DNA of 64,000 nt. It comes from Burhinus oedicnemus. Taxonomy: Eukaryota > Chordata > Aves > Charadriiformes > Burhinidae. Shown here in pieces: positions 22,839 through 35,864 of the stretch. The translations under genes were made by a program, and so were the position numbers. Within the stretch, counting starts at the first letter, position 1; each line of letters begins with the position of its first letter. Below the pieces are notes generated by a model. The model ran no database searches. It was not told the DNA's origin and saw nothing but the letters and a program-made list of their open reading frames with translations. Location of the stretch: positions 1,254,521 through 1,318,520 of the forward strand of contig VFFE01009205.1 in NCBI GenBank assembly GCA_008921705.1, read 5' to 3'.

Positions 22839-23879
22839 AGGACAAGTGTTTAATACAGAAACAGATAACCTGGTATGACTTAGAGGAAACAGCTTGTGAG
22901 CTAGTGCTTCCCCCTCAGTCTGCCGCACAGACTTGAGCTGACACCAGGCTGCTCCCAAGATGTCCAGGATTTCACAGATAACGAGAACCTTCCAATTGAT
23001 GTTTTCGGACTGCTACAGCGCAGCGAGGGGAAAATCAAAGTGTATTTTTTCTCTCTGCTCATACCTTCCATTCACACAGTTTGCTATTTTACAAGGAGAC
23101 TGACACTATTTAAAAGGCCAGATCCATTAAATCCTTTGTTTTCTCTAAATAAGAAAGAAAATGGTTGCTCACAGTTTTATGGGAAGCCATCAGTCTTCCC
23201 CAAAGCGACTTACTGTACTTAAGAAAATAAACATTGCTGTGTACGTAAAGCAGAGCAGAAAGGCTGCAGTCATGGGCAAAGCACTGCTTTCTTTAGCAGT
23301 AGCAACATATTAAAGACAAATGTAGTCCACTGAAAGTGACATAAATAAGTGGATTTTCCATCTGAAACATTGTTTTTAGCAAGAGAAGCTTTTAATCTCC
23401 TTAAGTTCATTTCTAATCTCTCTTGGAAGTGCTTGTCTAAAGAATATTACATTGATATAAAGGATTTAATTTATTAAAACTAAACAGCAGCCAGCATACT
23501 ACTAAAGAATATATTGTACGCAGTACTCTCCCAAATGAATAAAACTGCTACAGGTAGAAAAAAAATGCACAAACACTTGGCACAGCATTCATTAAAAATT
23601 CACACATTATGTTCCTGTGCTCTTCTGCTCGCTGTGCTTTTCCCAATAAAGCAAACACTTTAGAATTCATAATACCTCTTTATCCCATGTGCACAAGTGA
23701 CCTCCTCTCCTTTATGCACCTAGCAAATGAACAAGTACAAAAGGGAATAGAGTAAGCAGAAAACTAAACATGCCCTCTCCTACCCAAGAGCATAAAGAGA
23801 GGGCAAGCAGAGGTTCTCTGAAGGGTTTAGCGCAGCCTCAACCAAGATGCCAGCGCTCTCGCTAGCCATCAGTTTTGGC
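22839..23879. other. Non-coding DNA, nothing recognised
   Basis: No gene or additional transposon is recognised in this AT-rich stretch downstream of the CR1 copy. Confidence 0.5.
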
Positions 23880-24060
23880 CGGTGCACACTGCATAGACAG
23901 CATCAATTATACAGTTCGTCAGTCAATTAATTGTAAGGGATCTTTCTTAAAGTAGCAGCTGAAGGAAACAAAAACTGCCTTCAAACTATATTTAAATCAC
24001 TCGTTAGCCAAGTTTGGCAGACTATTTAATAAGCAGCAAGACGCCAACCACCAAATGACA
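23880..24060. promoter_or_regulatory. Candidate homeodomain-type regulatory element
   Basis: Unique sequence with a perfect 10-bp palindrome, CAATTAATTG, at 23924-23933, a TCAATTATAC motif just upstream, and CTATTTAATAAG further on. A palindromic TAAT-type site suits paired binding by homeodomain proteins. Functional status is inference. Confidence 0.25.
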
Positions 24061-26630
24061 AAATGGCCTTCTTGTCTCTTCCTGAGGATACGACAATTTC
24101 TCCATGGTTCTAGCAGTCCACCTTAAGACATCATGAGACATGTCCCTGGTTTCTCCATGAGCGCTTTCAGTATGTAAGCTGGTGTCCAAACACAGTTATT
24201 TCAAGCCAGGCCCCAGAGATCTTTTAATCCTACAGCCCAATTATGGAAAAGACTTGCAGAAGTTTTGTGAAAATGAGTAACCAACTGTCTTAAGGGAAGA
24301 TTTAGTCCACAAGGAACAACCTACACATTCAAAAATGCACATCTATAAGGCCTCTTTCCTGAAATGTGCAGTTCAATACAGTATAGATTTTCGGGCTTTT
24401 TTTCCTGTGACTTGCCAAAAGAGACATTATTTATGGAGACAATTCTGCTCTGCTATGGCACAGTGTATGCGTTGTGACTCATCTTATGTTACACCCATTG
24501 ATTTCTTCTGAAGTCACAACGGAAGCATACTGTTGCAAATGAGATCAGTATTGGGTCACATACTGTTATCACACTGGATCTTAGATGAAATTATACATGA
24601 CATAGTTTCCGTTCATTTTAATAATGGCCAGCAGCCATACTGCCTCCATTTCAAGCCCGCATACCTTAAGTCAAATAGGGTCAAGATTGGTCAGCGCTGG
24701 AACATCTCCAAAGAAAACCATGAGGCAGGCGGAGGTATTATTCAGGGATTAAGATTTTAAACCTGCAGAGAAACATGTTCATGAAGAGTCAGTGTATTAA
24801 TAAGTGTTTTTTGTGAGGCAGTCTTGGATCGTTGCTGATGCTGACTAAACACCACCTAACCAGTCTAACCAAAAAAAAAAGAGTCAGCAAGTGATGCTGG
24901 CTTTTGCCCTATTGCACAGTACCAAATTAAAGCTATTCCCATGCTATTCCATACACACAGTCATGGCAGTTCTAGCAGTATTGGTACATGGTTCTGTGAG
25001 TAGGAGGAGAACTGGCTTTCCTGAGCTCTTGCAAAAGAAAAAGTGTCCATGAAACTGAGGGTCTTTCATAGGGAAACATTTTTCTCTGGGTGCTATGTAG
25101 GTGCACATTTTAACAAAATAAGCAAGGGCAATGACAAGAAAACCTCTTCTTTAAGGAAAAAATTAATTAGCATAGACAGCAAAGGCTTCTGTCTAATAGG
25201 AAATCCCTTTTCTTCCCTGCATTCTTCTCACCATTTTAGATGGTGCTGCAGCACAGTCAAGTGGTACCTACTGACATTTTTATTTTGGGTAAAAGCCCAT
25301 GAAAATATTAAAGCATGAACAAGTCATCAAGTCAGTTTATGAATCAATATACAGATTTCCTCCCTGCCCATAGCTGATTTCCATAACCATGAGCGTACTG
25401 AAATCCTGTCTAGATGCCAAATCAATTTTTCTTATATATGAACATCACAGCTACTTGAGAAAGGGAATCCGTGCCAAAAACCTCACGCTCTTAACTAATT
25501 ATTTCTGTGACTCCCTTCTTGCAAAGCACAATGACTGCCACATAAATACACACAACAGTTATTAGGGAACAGGCACACTTCCCACAGGTTCAGCCTGAGT
25601 GCAGCAGCATCCCTGACAGGCTCATCTTCCCACACTGTGCAGCCAGTCTTTATCACAAGAAATAGTTCTGCTTTTCCCAGGACTTTTTTGCTGTGAAGTA
25701 CTCGAGCACTTATCATCTCAGGCAGGGCAGCCAGGAGGGTATGGAAATTCACAGCTCTCCGTAGAAGCATCTTGCAGAGAGAACTGTTGTCTGGCATTTG
25801 CTACTGGTCTTGCCTGGTGTCATTGTGCCTCCCATGTGCCCCCTCTGCGTAACATCCAGAGAGATATATCTCCTCAAAGCTGAAAAACCTGTTAGAGCTC
25901 CTCCTGGACCCAAACGTATCTGTAACATCAATTTGTACTTAGTTTGTCCTGAAGATTTTAGCCCCTAACGTGCCTGGATTATGAGAAGGAAGCAATAGCA
26001 CTGCTGGGAAACTCTGCCGTAACCCCTTTGCCACGCAGCCTCCCCCGTGGACAGGCGTGGGCTGCTGACAGGATATCCCGGCCGTCACAGAGGCTGAGCT
26101 GCTCCATGGATTCACTGCAGGGTCTCTCTCTCATCCAGTCTGGAGCTGCCATCTGTGGCAGTGACATGAGCACAATACTTCACATCAACAATTTCCAAGT
26201 GGAGGTACTCGTTATTAATGCAGACAGTTCTGAAAGTAAAAGCCAACAGCATTTGGCAGCAAGAACTATTAATGAGAGTGTCATTAGGGAATTCAGTCTG
26301 CAAACCACACGGCGATTTGCAGGGCATTTCCTTGCGAGGCGTCTCGGAGCAGATGTCATGCAAGTACCACTGATGGGGAGCAGGCAAAAAGTGGGATTAA
26401 AGTACTGAGCCAGTGCAGATGACCATGTAGAGAGGAAGACAAGAGGTTGTCAGGACAGCAGGGCCTGAGGAGATGTGGGCTGGTAATGGCAGACTAAAAG
26501 CATGCCGATGTAACGAACTACTATTGCAAAACAGGGATGGCACCGGGCTAGGCGATGGTTAGGTCTTGGTTCCAGCCTCCAGACATCGTTGGGCTTTCTG
26601 GATTTCAGGCAACATTATGCTTCTGCGTGC
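24061..26630. other. Non-coding DNA, nothing recognised
   Basis: No gene is recognised. A GC-richer patch with several CpGs lies at 26015-26100. Conflicting frames of up to 126 codons on both strands around 25979-26408 have no recognisable domains. Confidence 0.5.
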
Positions 26631-26656
26631 GTGTGTGTGTGTGTGTGTGTGTGTGT
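26631..26656. repeat. (GT)13 microsatellite
   Basis: Thirteen perfect GT units preceded by a GCGTGC imperfect start from about 26625. Long and pure enough to be polymorphic. Confidence 0.92.
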
Positions 26657-26796
26657 AGGCATGAGGAGCAACACCTAGGCTAACCCTTGAATCAGCAATG
26701 ACTCCTGCGGGGTGCCCTAGATATTTGTTTCTTGATATTTCTTCATATTTCAATGGTTTCCAAATACCTGAAAAAAGATAAATAAAAGTTCCAAAC

Positions 26797-26950
26797 GGGA
26801 AATAATAAATTGTATTATTATAATAAATAGGTATATAATAAATAACATTAGATAATTTTAGGTAGCATATTCATTAATCTAATCCGTGAATAAAAAGTAT
26901 AATATAAAAAATTAAAATTATATTAGGTAAGTTATAAATAATGGTATATA
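26797..26950. repeat. Extremely AT-rich tract
   Basis: About 150 bp made almost only of A and T, with irregular AATA, TATAAT and ATTA units and very few G or C. Such tracts occur as degraded microsatellites, as unwinding-prone or matrix-attachment-like DNA, or as remnants of AT-rich repeats. No family is recognised. Confidence 0.7.
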
Positions 26951-28419
26951 AAAAACTGTCCTAAAACAAAGGAGGTAAGGAAGGCAGGGACCCTTCTGGG
27001 AGGGCAGGAGCAAATTTCATCTCAAACCATTCCCCCTTCTCAGCAGGCACTGTGGAAGCACGTAAAACAGCCAGTTAGATTGACTCATCTGTAACATTAG
27101 GGTTTTGATGGAAAAAGGGAGCCTGTTCAAAAAATTCTTGTTTTTCAAAGGTGGCTTCTAACGTTGAAAAATAAAACGGGTGCAGAAAAGGAAAAAAAAA
27201 TCCCTCCCTTGTGTTGTACATTAATATATACTTTCATTGAGCATACTGCTGGCCCCTGCAATCCCAGCGCCCACAGCCTGAGCTCTTGGCTACCCTTCCC
27301 CATGCACTTTTGAGAAAGAATAAATTTTCATCATTTCAAACACTAGCAGTAACAAGGAAAGGAAATGTCCTACTCCAATGTCTCCTAAATTACCACATAC
27401 ATAAGTTACAATTAAATATATTATACAAAAATCTGAATCACTTATATAATGCAAGAGGACAGAGTGCATTCCAGGCTGCTTGGTAGGATGCTGGTTATCT
27501 GCAGAAGGTCTGAGGGAAAACTGCTTCCCTCATTAATAAGGTCTGGGGAACGTTGTGCAGTGTCCTTCACCAGTGCATTTACAGGAGAGGTGCTACCCCA
27601 GCAGAGGTTGACACCAGGTGGTGTATTCAGTGCCTGAATTGGGACCGGAGTCCAGGTCCCTTGAAAATTCACACCTGAGAGCAATCTGTCCCCTGGCACC
27701 GAGCCAAGGCTGTGCCACGGCCATGTGACGAGGCGCTGGGTATCAGAGCACTCATTCTGGTTCTCCACGGCCTTGGGCCAGCAGCCAGGACAAACGTTGG
27801 TACCCTGAGCACTGGTCACAGCTCCAAGGACTGGCTGGCCCTTGTCTAACAACATTTGAATGGGGGCTCCCAGGCTCTCTCCTAATCTATAGTGATGTTT
27901 CAATTCGCGTATGGCCAAGTTTCCGGGCAGTGTAGCTCTGTCCCCTGTGTTAATCCCTTGGTGCGCACAGGGCGAGCTGCCAGCTGGGTGCTAAAGGCTG
28001 GGGTGAAGGGGATTATGGCTTTCCCTCCCTGCCCTGCCCCAGCCAAGCCCAGGCGCAGGACATGCCGCAGCCATCACACACCGGGAGGCAAAGCTTCTGC
28101 AGATTCTTGCTGGGACAAGAACAGGAAAAGCGGTTTTGGGGCCAGTGTTCTCTGCTGTGATGAGACTTAGCCCTTCCCAGAGGGAAACTGTCCATGTTCC
28201 CTGGTAGGGCAAGCAGTCCGTAACACTGCCAAGGCAGCCAAGTGCTTGCTAAAAAAATTTGTGATTACTGCAAAAGTCGTAACACTCAAGGACTGCAATG
28301 CTGCAAGCAGTATGAGACCTTTTTAAACCCTTTGTTTCAGACAAAGCACGTATGGTCCCAAGCTCTGTACATCAACCTATGGCACCTCTGAGAAGGAAAT
28401 AATCAAGTGGTTGTTTCCA
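26951..28419. other. Non-coding DNA with a GC-richer section
   Basis: No gene is supported. A 158-codon minus-strand frame at 27442-27918 is one of the longest in the window outside repeats. It has no recognisable motif and sits in GC-richer sequence where long frames arise more readily. I see neither a plausible promoter nor splice signals arranged around it. Confidence 0.5.
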
Positions 28420-28640
28420 ACACACAGGCAGTGCCATTTGGTAACATCATCTTGCCATTAGCCAAAATAATCTAAATACCTAAGTAGAAATAAAAGCTAC
28501 AGACACGGCAAATCGTGCCTATGTAACAAATTCATAGCTTTTCTAGGCACTTGGCGCATCAGTATCCTAATTCTATTATAGTCTAATGGCTAATTCTTGA
28601 TCTAATGGTTAATACTAACGATATCAACAGTTATTTCTTC
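28420..28640. promoter_or_regulatory. Candidate regulatory element with duplicated TAATGG motif
   Basis: Unique AT-rich sequence in which TCTAATGGCTAAT (28582-28594) recurs as TCTAATGGTTAAT (28601-28613), 19 bp apart, which is 12 of 13 identical. Each copy carries two TAAT cores. Closely spaced repeated homeodomain cores are common in enhancers. Conservation has not been shown. Confidence 0.25.
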
Positions 28641-30779
28641 GTGATTTAAAAGCTGGGGAGAAAAATATCCACCCCATGCTTCTTGTTTGTGAACGTTTGG
28701 TTTTGGCCTTGGAGCTGTAAAATTAAAACACTTACTATGACTCAGAACTTACCATATTCTACCTCTGTCCTCTAGTTTATATAACGAGATCATAACCTCC
28801 TTTGGCACCATAAATAACCATGCCTCTACAGCAGCAGAGCCAGGCACAATGGACAAAAATCATCAAAATTGCTAACCAAACAAGCAGAAGGAGTTATTAA
28901 AGAGCGCTTAAGCTCCCACATGTTTATTTTCAATGATTTCCACTGCAAGCACTGCCTTGGCTCTCCCAAAGAGCCAGGACGCTGATGGTGTTCTCACTAA
29001 ACAATGCCCTGTCATCAAGCCGAAACGTTGGACAAAATGTATCATTATTAATACCTTCAATGTAATTAGAGATGACAAGAAAAAAGAGGGGAGAAGGCAT
29101 CAATGGAATGACTTTGCTCACAGGAGAGAGAACAAATAAGTATGACAGCAGAATTTATAAACGTTTCTAATTCAACTAAGATGTAATTTTTTGTTTTTCC
29201 CAGCAGCCCTCACTGGGCTTCACCAGCAACTCAGCTACTATAGAAATACACTGTTTGGTCAGTAAGGTTGGAATTTTAATAAACATAGAAGTCTGCAGTG
29301 TTCTTATTAAAAATAAAATTAATTAGCCTTTACTTCATCAGCAAAATCAGTTTTTACTTCAACAAAATGACAAACCTTCAGTCAGAGCTTGGCTGATAAC
29401 CTGGTGACCCAGCTCCAATGTACAGTTTTGTGAGAGCATGGTTAAGTCTTTGGCTGTCTTTGTGGGTGGAGGAGGCAGGCACACCCACAGCAAGTGGTAT
29501 GTTGATGACCAGGACAACGGTTTTCAGCTGAGAGGAGAAGGAAATGGCTTGATAAAAAACAATTTTCTCCCACCTCTTTGCAAGAGGCTCTGGAGACACT
29601 ATGTGTGAAGGGAGGTGAAGTTATGGACTTCTCGAAGGAGAAGGGGGGAATGTATTGATGGCCTCTGATTTCTTACATTGTCTACAGTGAAGAGTGAGAG
29701 GCTGAGGAATCATTTACAAAGCTTGTGTGACTTACTGGACTGCTGAGTTCAGGATGAGGTGACTTGCGTGTCTGGGAACAGACACTCCTGAGCTCCAGGA
29801 GAGACGTTGGGTGAGTTGGGGAGATGGCAGAGGAGCAGGGCTATGGCAGGACTGTGATAAATGAGTTACAAGATGGGAGCGGAAGCTCGGGGAACACGTG
29901 AGGGTCTGCAGCTATGGAGCCTTCGCTCCCCAAGAATTGATACCAGATGACTCAGCAGTACAAATCTGATACAGATCACACTATGGACATGTGACTGCTT
30001 CTACCAAATTAGATACAGCACATGATGCAAGCTTGTGCCAGCTTCACTCAGGCTGTTGAAAGACAGACAATAAGGATGAATATTCTTAAAGACAGCGTGG
30101 AGCAGTTAACCACCACCTAGTCAAACAGAGATCTTCTCCCCCAGGCTTAACCCCTCCAAGACAGTGAACAAGCTTAAGCCTGTGACATTAGGATATACCG
30201 GATCAGTGCTTTGCATCGCAGAGCCGTGGTGTTTTCCATTCGGTAGCTGGAAACTTAAAGCCAGATGTGCTGTGTCACCAAGAGCGGTGAGTGCCGCCCC
30301 ATGTGCAGGCAGAAGAGGCCGTGTGGCGCAGTCCCACAGTGGAGGGGCTCTGCTCCAGCAGCTAGGGAAAGAAAGAAAGAGGGCTGATTTCTAGCTGAGA
30401 CCCAAGACAGCAGATAAAGTTGAAAAGGCTGAATTTCTCATGGGCCTGCTGTAGAAAACAGGTCTAAAACTCAGACTATACTGCCCAGCATCCCTGGAAC
30501 TCTGATTCACAAAACTCTGAAGAAAACCAAAACAACACCACAAAAAACCCCACCCAGCAACTCAGACCCCAAACCCAAACCTTCTGGTTAGCTGATTCAA
30601 GGCTATTTTTCATTCTACTTATCACTGCCACCAACATTTTGCTTAGTCTTGAAGAAAACGTTGTCGTTCCACAGTCAGATGGTTTTACATATACATCCAT
30701 CATCGCCTGATATATCCTGACCTTAGTTAAAACTTATGTTTTCTAAGTTGTACTTTTATGTTGAGCAAGCCCTTAGGCT
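28641..30779. other. Non-coding DNA, nothing recognised
   Basis: No gene is recognised. Short AGAAAGAAAG at about 30366-30380 and an A/C-rich run at 30520-30560 are the only low-complexity features. Frames do not exceed 76 codons. Confidence 0.5.
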
Positions 30780-30900
30780 ATGCTGTTAAAAGTTTACATT
30801 GAAAAATCATTTATAATTGGTTTGTTTGAGTTATGCCTGTTGCAAAACCATCAGAAAGGGCAGTATTAATTAGCAATGGCTTACATATAGTCTAGACAAC
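30780..30900. promoter_or_regulatory. Candidate AT-rich regulatory element
   Basis: Unique sequence with TATTAATTAGCAATGG at about 30864-30879, plus TTTATAATTGG and TTTGTTTGAG cores. The motif content suggests homeodomain and forkhead sites, but that is composition-based inference only. Confidence 0.2.
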
Positions 30901-33900
30901 AAAAAAGTAAATCATTTTACCTTTTTAAAAAACTTGCAGTATTTTACCAGTTCTAACAAATGATACTGATATAAATTACTTTTAAGAAAAAAAATTTGCA
31001 GTATGATTTACAACAAAGCTGCTCCATTTGAATAATTTATTTTTCCTCGAAATATTTTCATGATATACACACATTGCTCAAATAAAAATATGTTTATTGT
31101 GAAATTGAGACAGCCAACAAAAAGTCTTAATTAATTCCATTTGCTGTGCAATAGCTTGGTTGGAGATTAAACAATAAATTTCAGTTTATTGCATAACATC
31201 CTAAGTTTCACTACAAAAGACTTGTTTTCATTTCGGGTACGTAATAATGACAATTGCACAGAATATTTGAATAACGTACACAACGAAAAACTTCCCAGAG
31301 ATCTGGTGAACCCTTAGCTGCACATATTATTTCAGCAAAATTAAGGAGGTGGTTCATCGGGGTTAGACACTTAGGACTGAGCCTTTATTTCCAAATATCC
31401 TCTCTGAGTGCCTGACATAACTTTGTGAAGTCTTATTAAACATGTATTAAAGAATCATTGGAGTAAATTTTACTTATTCACAATGTCACTGTGAAGAGGC
31501 ACAGGAGTTTTGGGTCACGACACTTTGCAGCAGATGATGTTGTTTTAGTTCACAACTGGTGGAGACAACGCCGCAGAACAGTAATAGCATCTGGTTAACG
31601 CCAAGAAAAATATAATAGCAGTCAAAGCATTTATCTTACATCTACCTTCATTTGGAAACAGATTGTTTCGTCATCCTTGAGGAGATTGACAACAGATCAC
31701 AATTCCTGTATCGGTTTGGATCATAACTTGCTTTCTGCCCAGGACCACATGTGTTGCAGTTTATCCCACTGTCACCTGATACCCTGGAGGTCAGCATGGC
31801 GGGGGTGAGGAGGAGGAACTGACAATACAAAAATGACTGCAAGCAAAAGGCATTCTTCAGGGCTGATTCTGATCTCAGAGCAACCAAAGATCAGCATGTA
31901 TTTAAACAGATAGGGTTACTTTAAATAAATGTACAGTAGCAAAAATTCCAGGAAACCCTAAGGCAAACTGGAAAAAATAATCTGCTTGGTTTCCTTCTAG
32001 TTCTTTCCTATTTTGTATTGGAAAAAAAGGAGGTTTGTGTTGGTTGGTTTTTTCCCAACACACAAAACAGATGAAATGAGGGAAAGAGGCAGGACTAACA
32101 TGCTTCTACCCCAGGGCTTCGCTCAGCCTGAAGACAACCGCTAACTCGAGAGACATTCCCTTCTTTCATCTCTCCCATTTTTCACTGACAAAGGCAACAA
32201 ACTGTAGGCAAACAAGGACAAGAAATATAAAGCTCCATCCTTGAGCTGTTTCTTGATGTCTTTCCTATTCTTACCTCCCATCTTCTGTTCTTTTAGAGAC
32301 CCATCCTTTCCCAACAGCTCCAGGCACACATTTTTGAAGTAAATGAAGCTGACTGAGATTTTGCTGACCCAGGTTAAATACAGATTCATGTCATGGAAGT
32401 CAGAGGAATCGTATCAATATCAAACCAGTGTGAGAAAAAGTAGAATCAGACCCAGTGGTATAAAGGTATGGAAACATATATGTCCCAGTTGCCTTTTATT
32501 CACATCAGTTTAACATTAATGAGGTGCCATTGGCTTCAGTGGAATGGTTCATGACTTACAGAAGCAGAAGTAATCAGAGATGCCAATGGCGCATGTGTTG
32601 TTTGGCACCGCTCTCCCCGTGCAGTGCAGGAGCAGAAACGCCGGGAACGCCTTTCCCTGCCTGACCCTGCCCCAAGCCGTCTCCCCTGCTCCCGGCTGAG
32701 CTTACTCTTGCTCACCTGCTCCCGCACATGTGCCTGGCGTCAGGCACGGCCATGGACGTTCTCTCCATCCTTTGGCACCGTGTTTGGGTACACAGCCGAG
32801 GTGTAATGGACTGGCTCCGTGGCACAGCCCCTGTTTCCACGCACAGCATATTTCCCCATGAGTCAGTCTCAAGTGCCTGTTCATACCCAGTCTCACTGCC
32901 AGGTTAAAGAGCAGTTACTGCAGGCAGAGGGAAAGAAATATTTTACAGGTTTGTAATTCATTAAAGCGCTGGACATGTTCCAATATGAGTCTACTGTTGG
33001 GTAGGAAAGAAGGGAGACATGTTCAGACTGTGGTCTACAGCAACACACCTGTAGAATTTGGGAGCTTTTCTACTCATTAAAACTCTATTTTCTGGGTGTT
33101 CTGCTTTTGCCAAGAGACTCAAGCACATAAATCCATGGTACTGTCCTTTTGCTTGCATGATTCAGGCTTGTGCCATTTCAAGTTTTAACAGTAGATGTTA
33201 AGAGGGTCGTTTCAACCATGCCCTATTAGACAAACACTCATGAAACAAAAAAATTCCAGCATAGCACAAACAACAAAATTACCTTAGATCTTCTCGGGTG
33301 TGGTTCTTTGGTGCCTTATACTTAAGGGGCTTCTATGCATGTGAAGGAGAACACTTCAAGGATCCTTCTAATACTATTATAGTCACACATTTACCTGGCC
33401 AGAGAAAAGAGTTCTTGTCTTTTCTCTTTTAGAAAACTTGTAAAATCTAATTTACAAGACTTCAGAGTCTTTGGCCAAGATCCAGAAATCAGTACATATC
33501 TTTGTATTAATCAGAAACCAAAAGTTTAACTAGAAGTCAGGAAAACTGTGTCCTATGACAAAACTGATGACCATCTAGTAGGATCTGACAGGTACAGCAT
33601 TGGCCTTCAGCTGTCAACCTCGGTCTCCTATTACCTTCCATTACACATCTAACCAAGGTCTTTCACGATACAAATAAAAACTTTTTTGTTTTTAAAATTC
33701 ACAGAAAGCTTTCCATTCCTCCTGTTTCTAAAAGGAGGCAACATGTGTGTGACACCAGACAAAAACTTTAAAAAAGCCCAACATGCAGAATATTGTGCAG
33801 ATTCAAAATTATTGCATGTTCTAATTTTCCTTCTAATACTTTGCCTGTTACTGTCAAAATATTCTTCCAGTCCATCCAGTGTCAATGTGTACATACTTAT

Positions 33901-35654
33901 CCACTGATTTATGGGACTTATCACCAATAATTCTACTCAGCAGCGTATGTGTTATTCTGAATAATAGCCAAATTATTATCCTAAAAGATAGAAAGGTTGA
34001 GGCTAAAGTAAGGGGAAAGAAAAAACATGAATTGAAAAATAGTCTCTCTTGCCTTGCCCAGGCTGTAGCTAAATGCACAGAGAGTAGAAATAAGTCTCCC
34101 AGGAATATGTCAAACCAAGCAACATAAATGCAGCCTGAATGCACAAAGAGTCAGCAGCAGTGCTGCCAACCTCAAATAGGCACAAGTCAGAAATGATGCC
34201 CTAGAAAACCAAGAGATGTTAAAGCTCAATGAATGTAAAGGTTCATTTTATTTGTTTGTGAAGTCTGCATTTGAAATCCCTGCTTAGAAGCTTTCTTCTA
34301 TCCCTACGAAGCCCAAAAACTTTTAGTAATCGCTAAGCTGCTCATATGACTCGAGGAGCTGTGAAATTTGTAGAAAACAAACAGGCAAACTTGACAATTC
34401 TGCAAGGCAAAACTAAACAGGACGTGAAAGCCGTGCCGGGGCTGGAAGTACCCTGTAGACCTGGTGAGAGATGACCCCAGCAGTATGGAGTGCCAGCCCT
34501 GGTCCAGCTGTGCAAAATCACTCTCCCAGCACGCAATCCCAGGACAGTCGGTGATTTTCAGTCCTGGCCTCTGGGCAATGCTTCCCCTTCTGGTTCAGAA
34601 AATCTGGACAAGTTCCTCCTGGGTAAATATTGGCCAGGCAAGTACATTCTGCTTGGAAGGAGGGCATTTCTGAATAAACATGCCCCATTTATAACTTTAC
34701 CTGTGGTGAATTGTGTGTTGGTTTCCTCACCAACACAACCAGCACTACAAAGAGAAAAGAAACACACCTCTAACTTGTGCAATAAAATCTACAGAGCAGC
34801 CAGAACATTAGGATTAATAGCCTTGGTCTCTCTGCCTTTCATTTAAAATCAAAAATGCTATATTTTTTTTTAATGCACATCAGTCTATATATTTCCTTTG
34901 AACAAGTTTCAGGAACCAGCACTGTTTATTACAGTTCCTTTCCCGAAGAGAGCCAGGAAGCAACAGGAACTTACTTCAGAAAGCTGGCCAGGTCAGCCAC
35001 CAGCCTTCACAGAGGCATGTGTTGGACATCTTAAAATCACTGGGACAAACTTTTTTCTACATTGGTGCAGCACCATTGATTTCACAGGGGTCATAGTGCT
35101 GCAATGAGTGAAATTTTCCCCAGTTAAAAAATCACCGCAGCTATTATTGGCCTGTAGTAGTTTACTCAAACCCCTTAAACCAGCAGACCTGTTTTTTATT
35201 GAGAGAGGAAATGTCCATCAAGATGTCAGTGTCATTTAATTTCTTTGGGAAAAAAAAGGGTTTGGTCATCTCTAAGTGCAGCCATTCTAATGTAGCACAG
35301 AAGCGAGCACATTGGGAAATTGAGCATAAGACGTGAAAATGGAAAGGAAAGTTAACTTGTGCTTGTGTGATCTTGAAAATGCACCTCAGTGCCTGTGGAA
35401 CTCCCCCCAACATAAATTTTATTCCGGTATCTGAAGGACTTTATTAACAATTTAATGAAAAAGAAGAGAAAAATTAAAGGCATACACTCTTTCTGAGAAT
35501 GATGGTGGTGCAGTCAGTACTTGCCTTGTGGCAGTAACTGCATCAGCTGAACAGGGGTGACACAGATGGAAACAGGCAAAGGAACAAGAGAGCATTAGCA
35601 GTGGCTGAGAACAGCATGGCCAGCATGCCTGGTCAGGACTTCTCTCTTATTCCC
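30901..35654. other. Non-coding DNA with possible fossil repeat motifs
   Basis: No gene is recognised. The motif ATTGGCTTCAGTGG at 32529-32542 and the related ATTGATTTCACAGG at 35074 may be relics of a widespread old repeat. A GC-richer patch with several CpGs lies at 32590-32720. Everything else is AT-rich single-copy-like sequence. Confidence 0.45.
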
Positions 35655-35864
35655 AGGGCTGCCACTAGAAGAAACTTTTCCCCCAGGGACATCCAAGCAG
35701 GGCACGGGGTCCCCTGAGGGGCTGTGAAGTCCTCATCTGTGGAGGTTTCCATGGCTCTGCTGGATCAAGCCCAAAGCAACCTGGTCTGACCTCCCTTTCT
35801 GCTCCGAAAGACTCGGGATCTCCCGAGGTCCCTTCCAATCTGAACTACACTCTGATCCTGTATT
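35655..35864 (+). mobile_element. Old degraded CR1 LINE 3' end, plus strand
   Basis: The sequence resembles the end of CR1 ORF2 and its 3' UTR. A stretch reading like the family's VxSPSLEVFxALLDQALSNLV region lies at about 35724-35786 (CATGGCTCTGCTGGATCAAG, 35750-35769). It is followed by CAACCTGGTCTGACCTCCCT (35778-35797) and a terminal GAGGTCCCTTCCAATCTGAA (35825-35844), which matches the canonical CR1 3' box. The usual 8-mer tail has decayed to CTCTGATCCTG. Many substitutions and no clear reading frame indicate an older insertion than the other two copies. The 5' limit is approximate. Confidence 0.8.

Noticed and set aside
27442..27918. 158-codon minus-strand frame
   Set aside because: GC-richer local composition makes long frames likely; no family resemblance, signal peptide or supporting exon structure.
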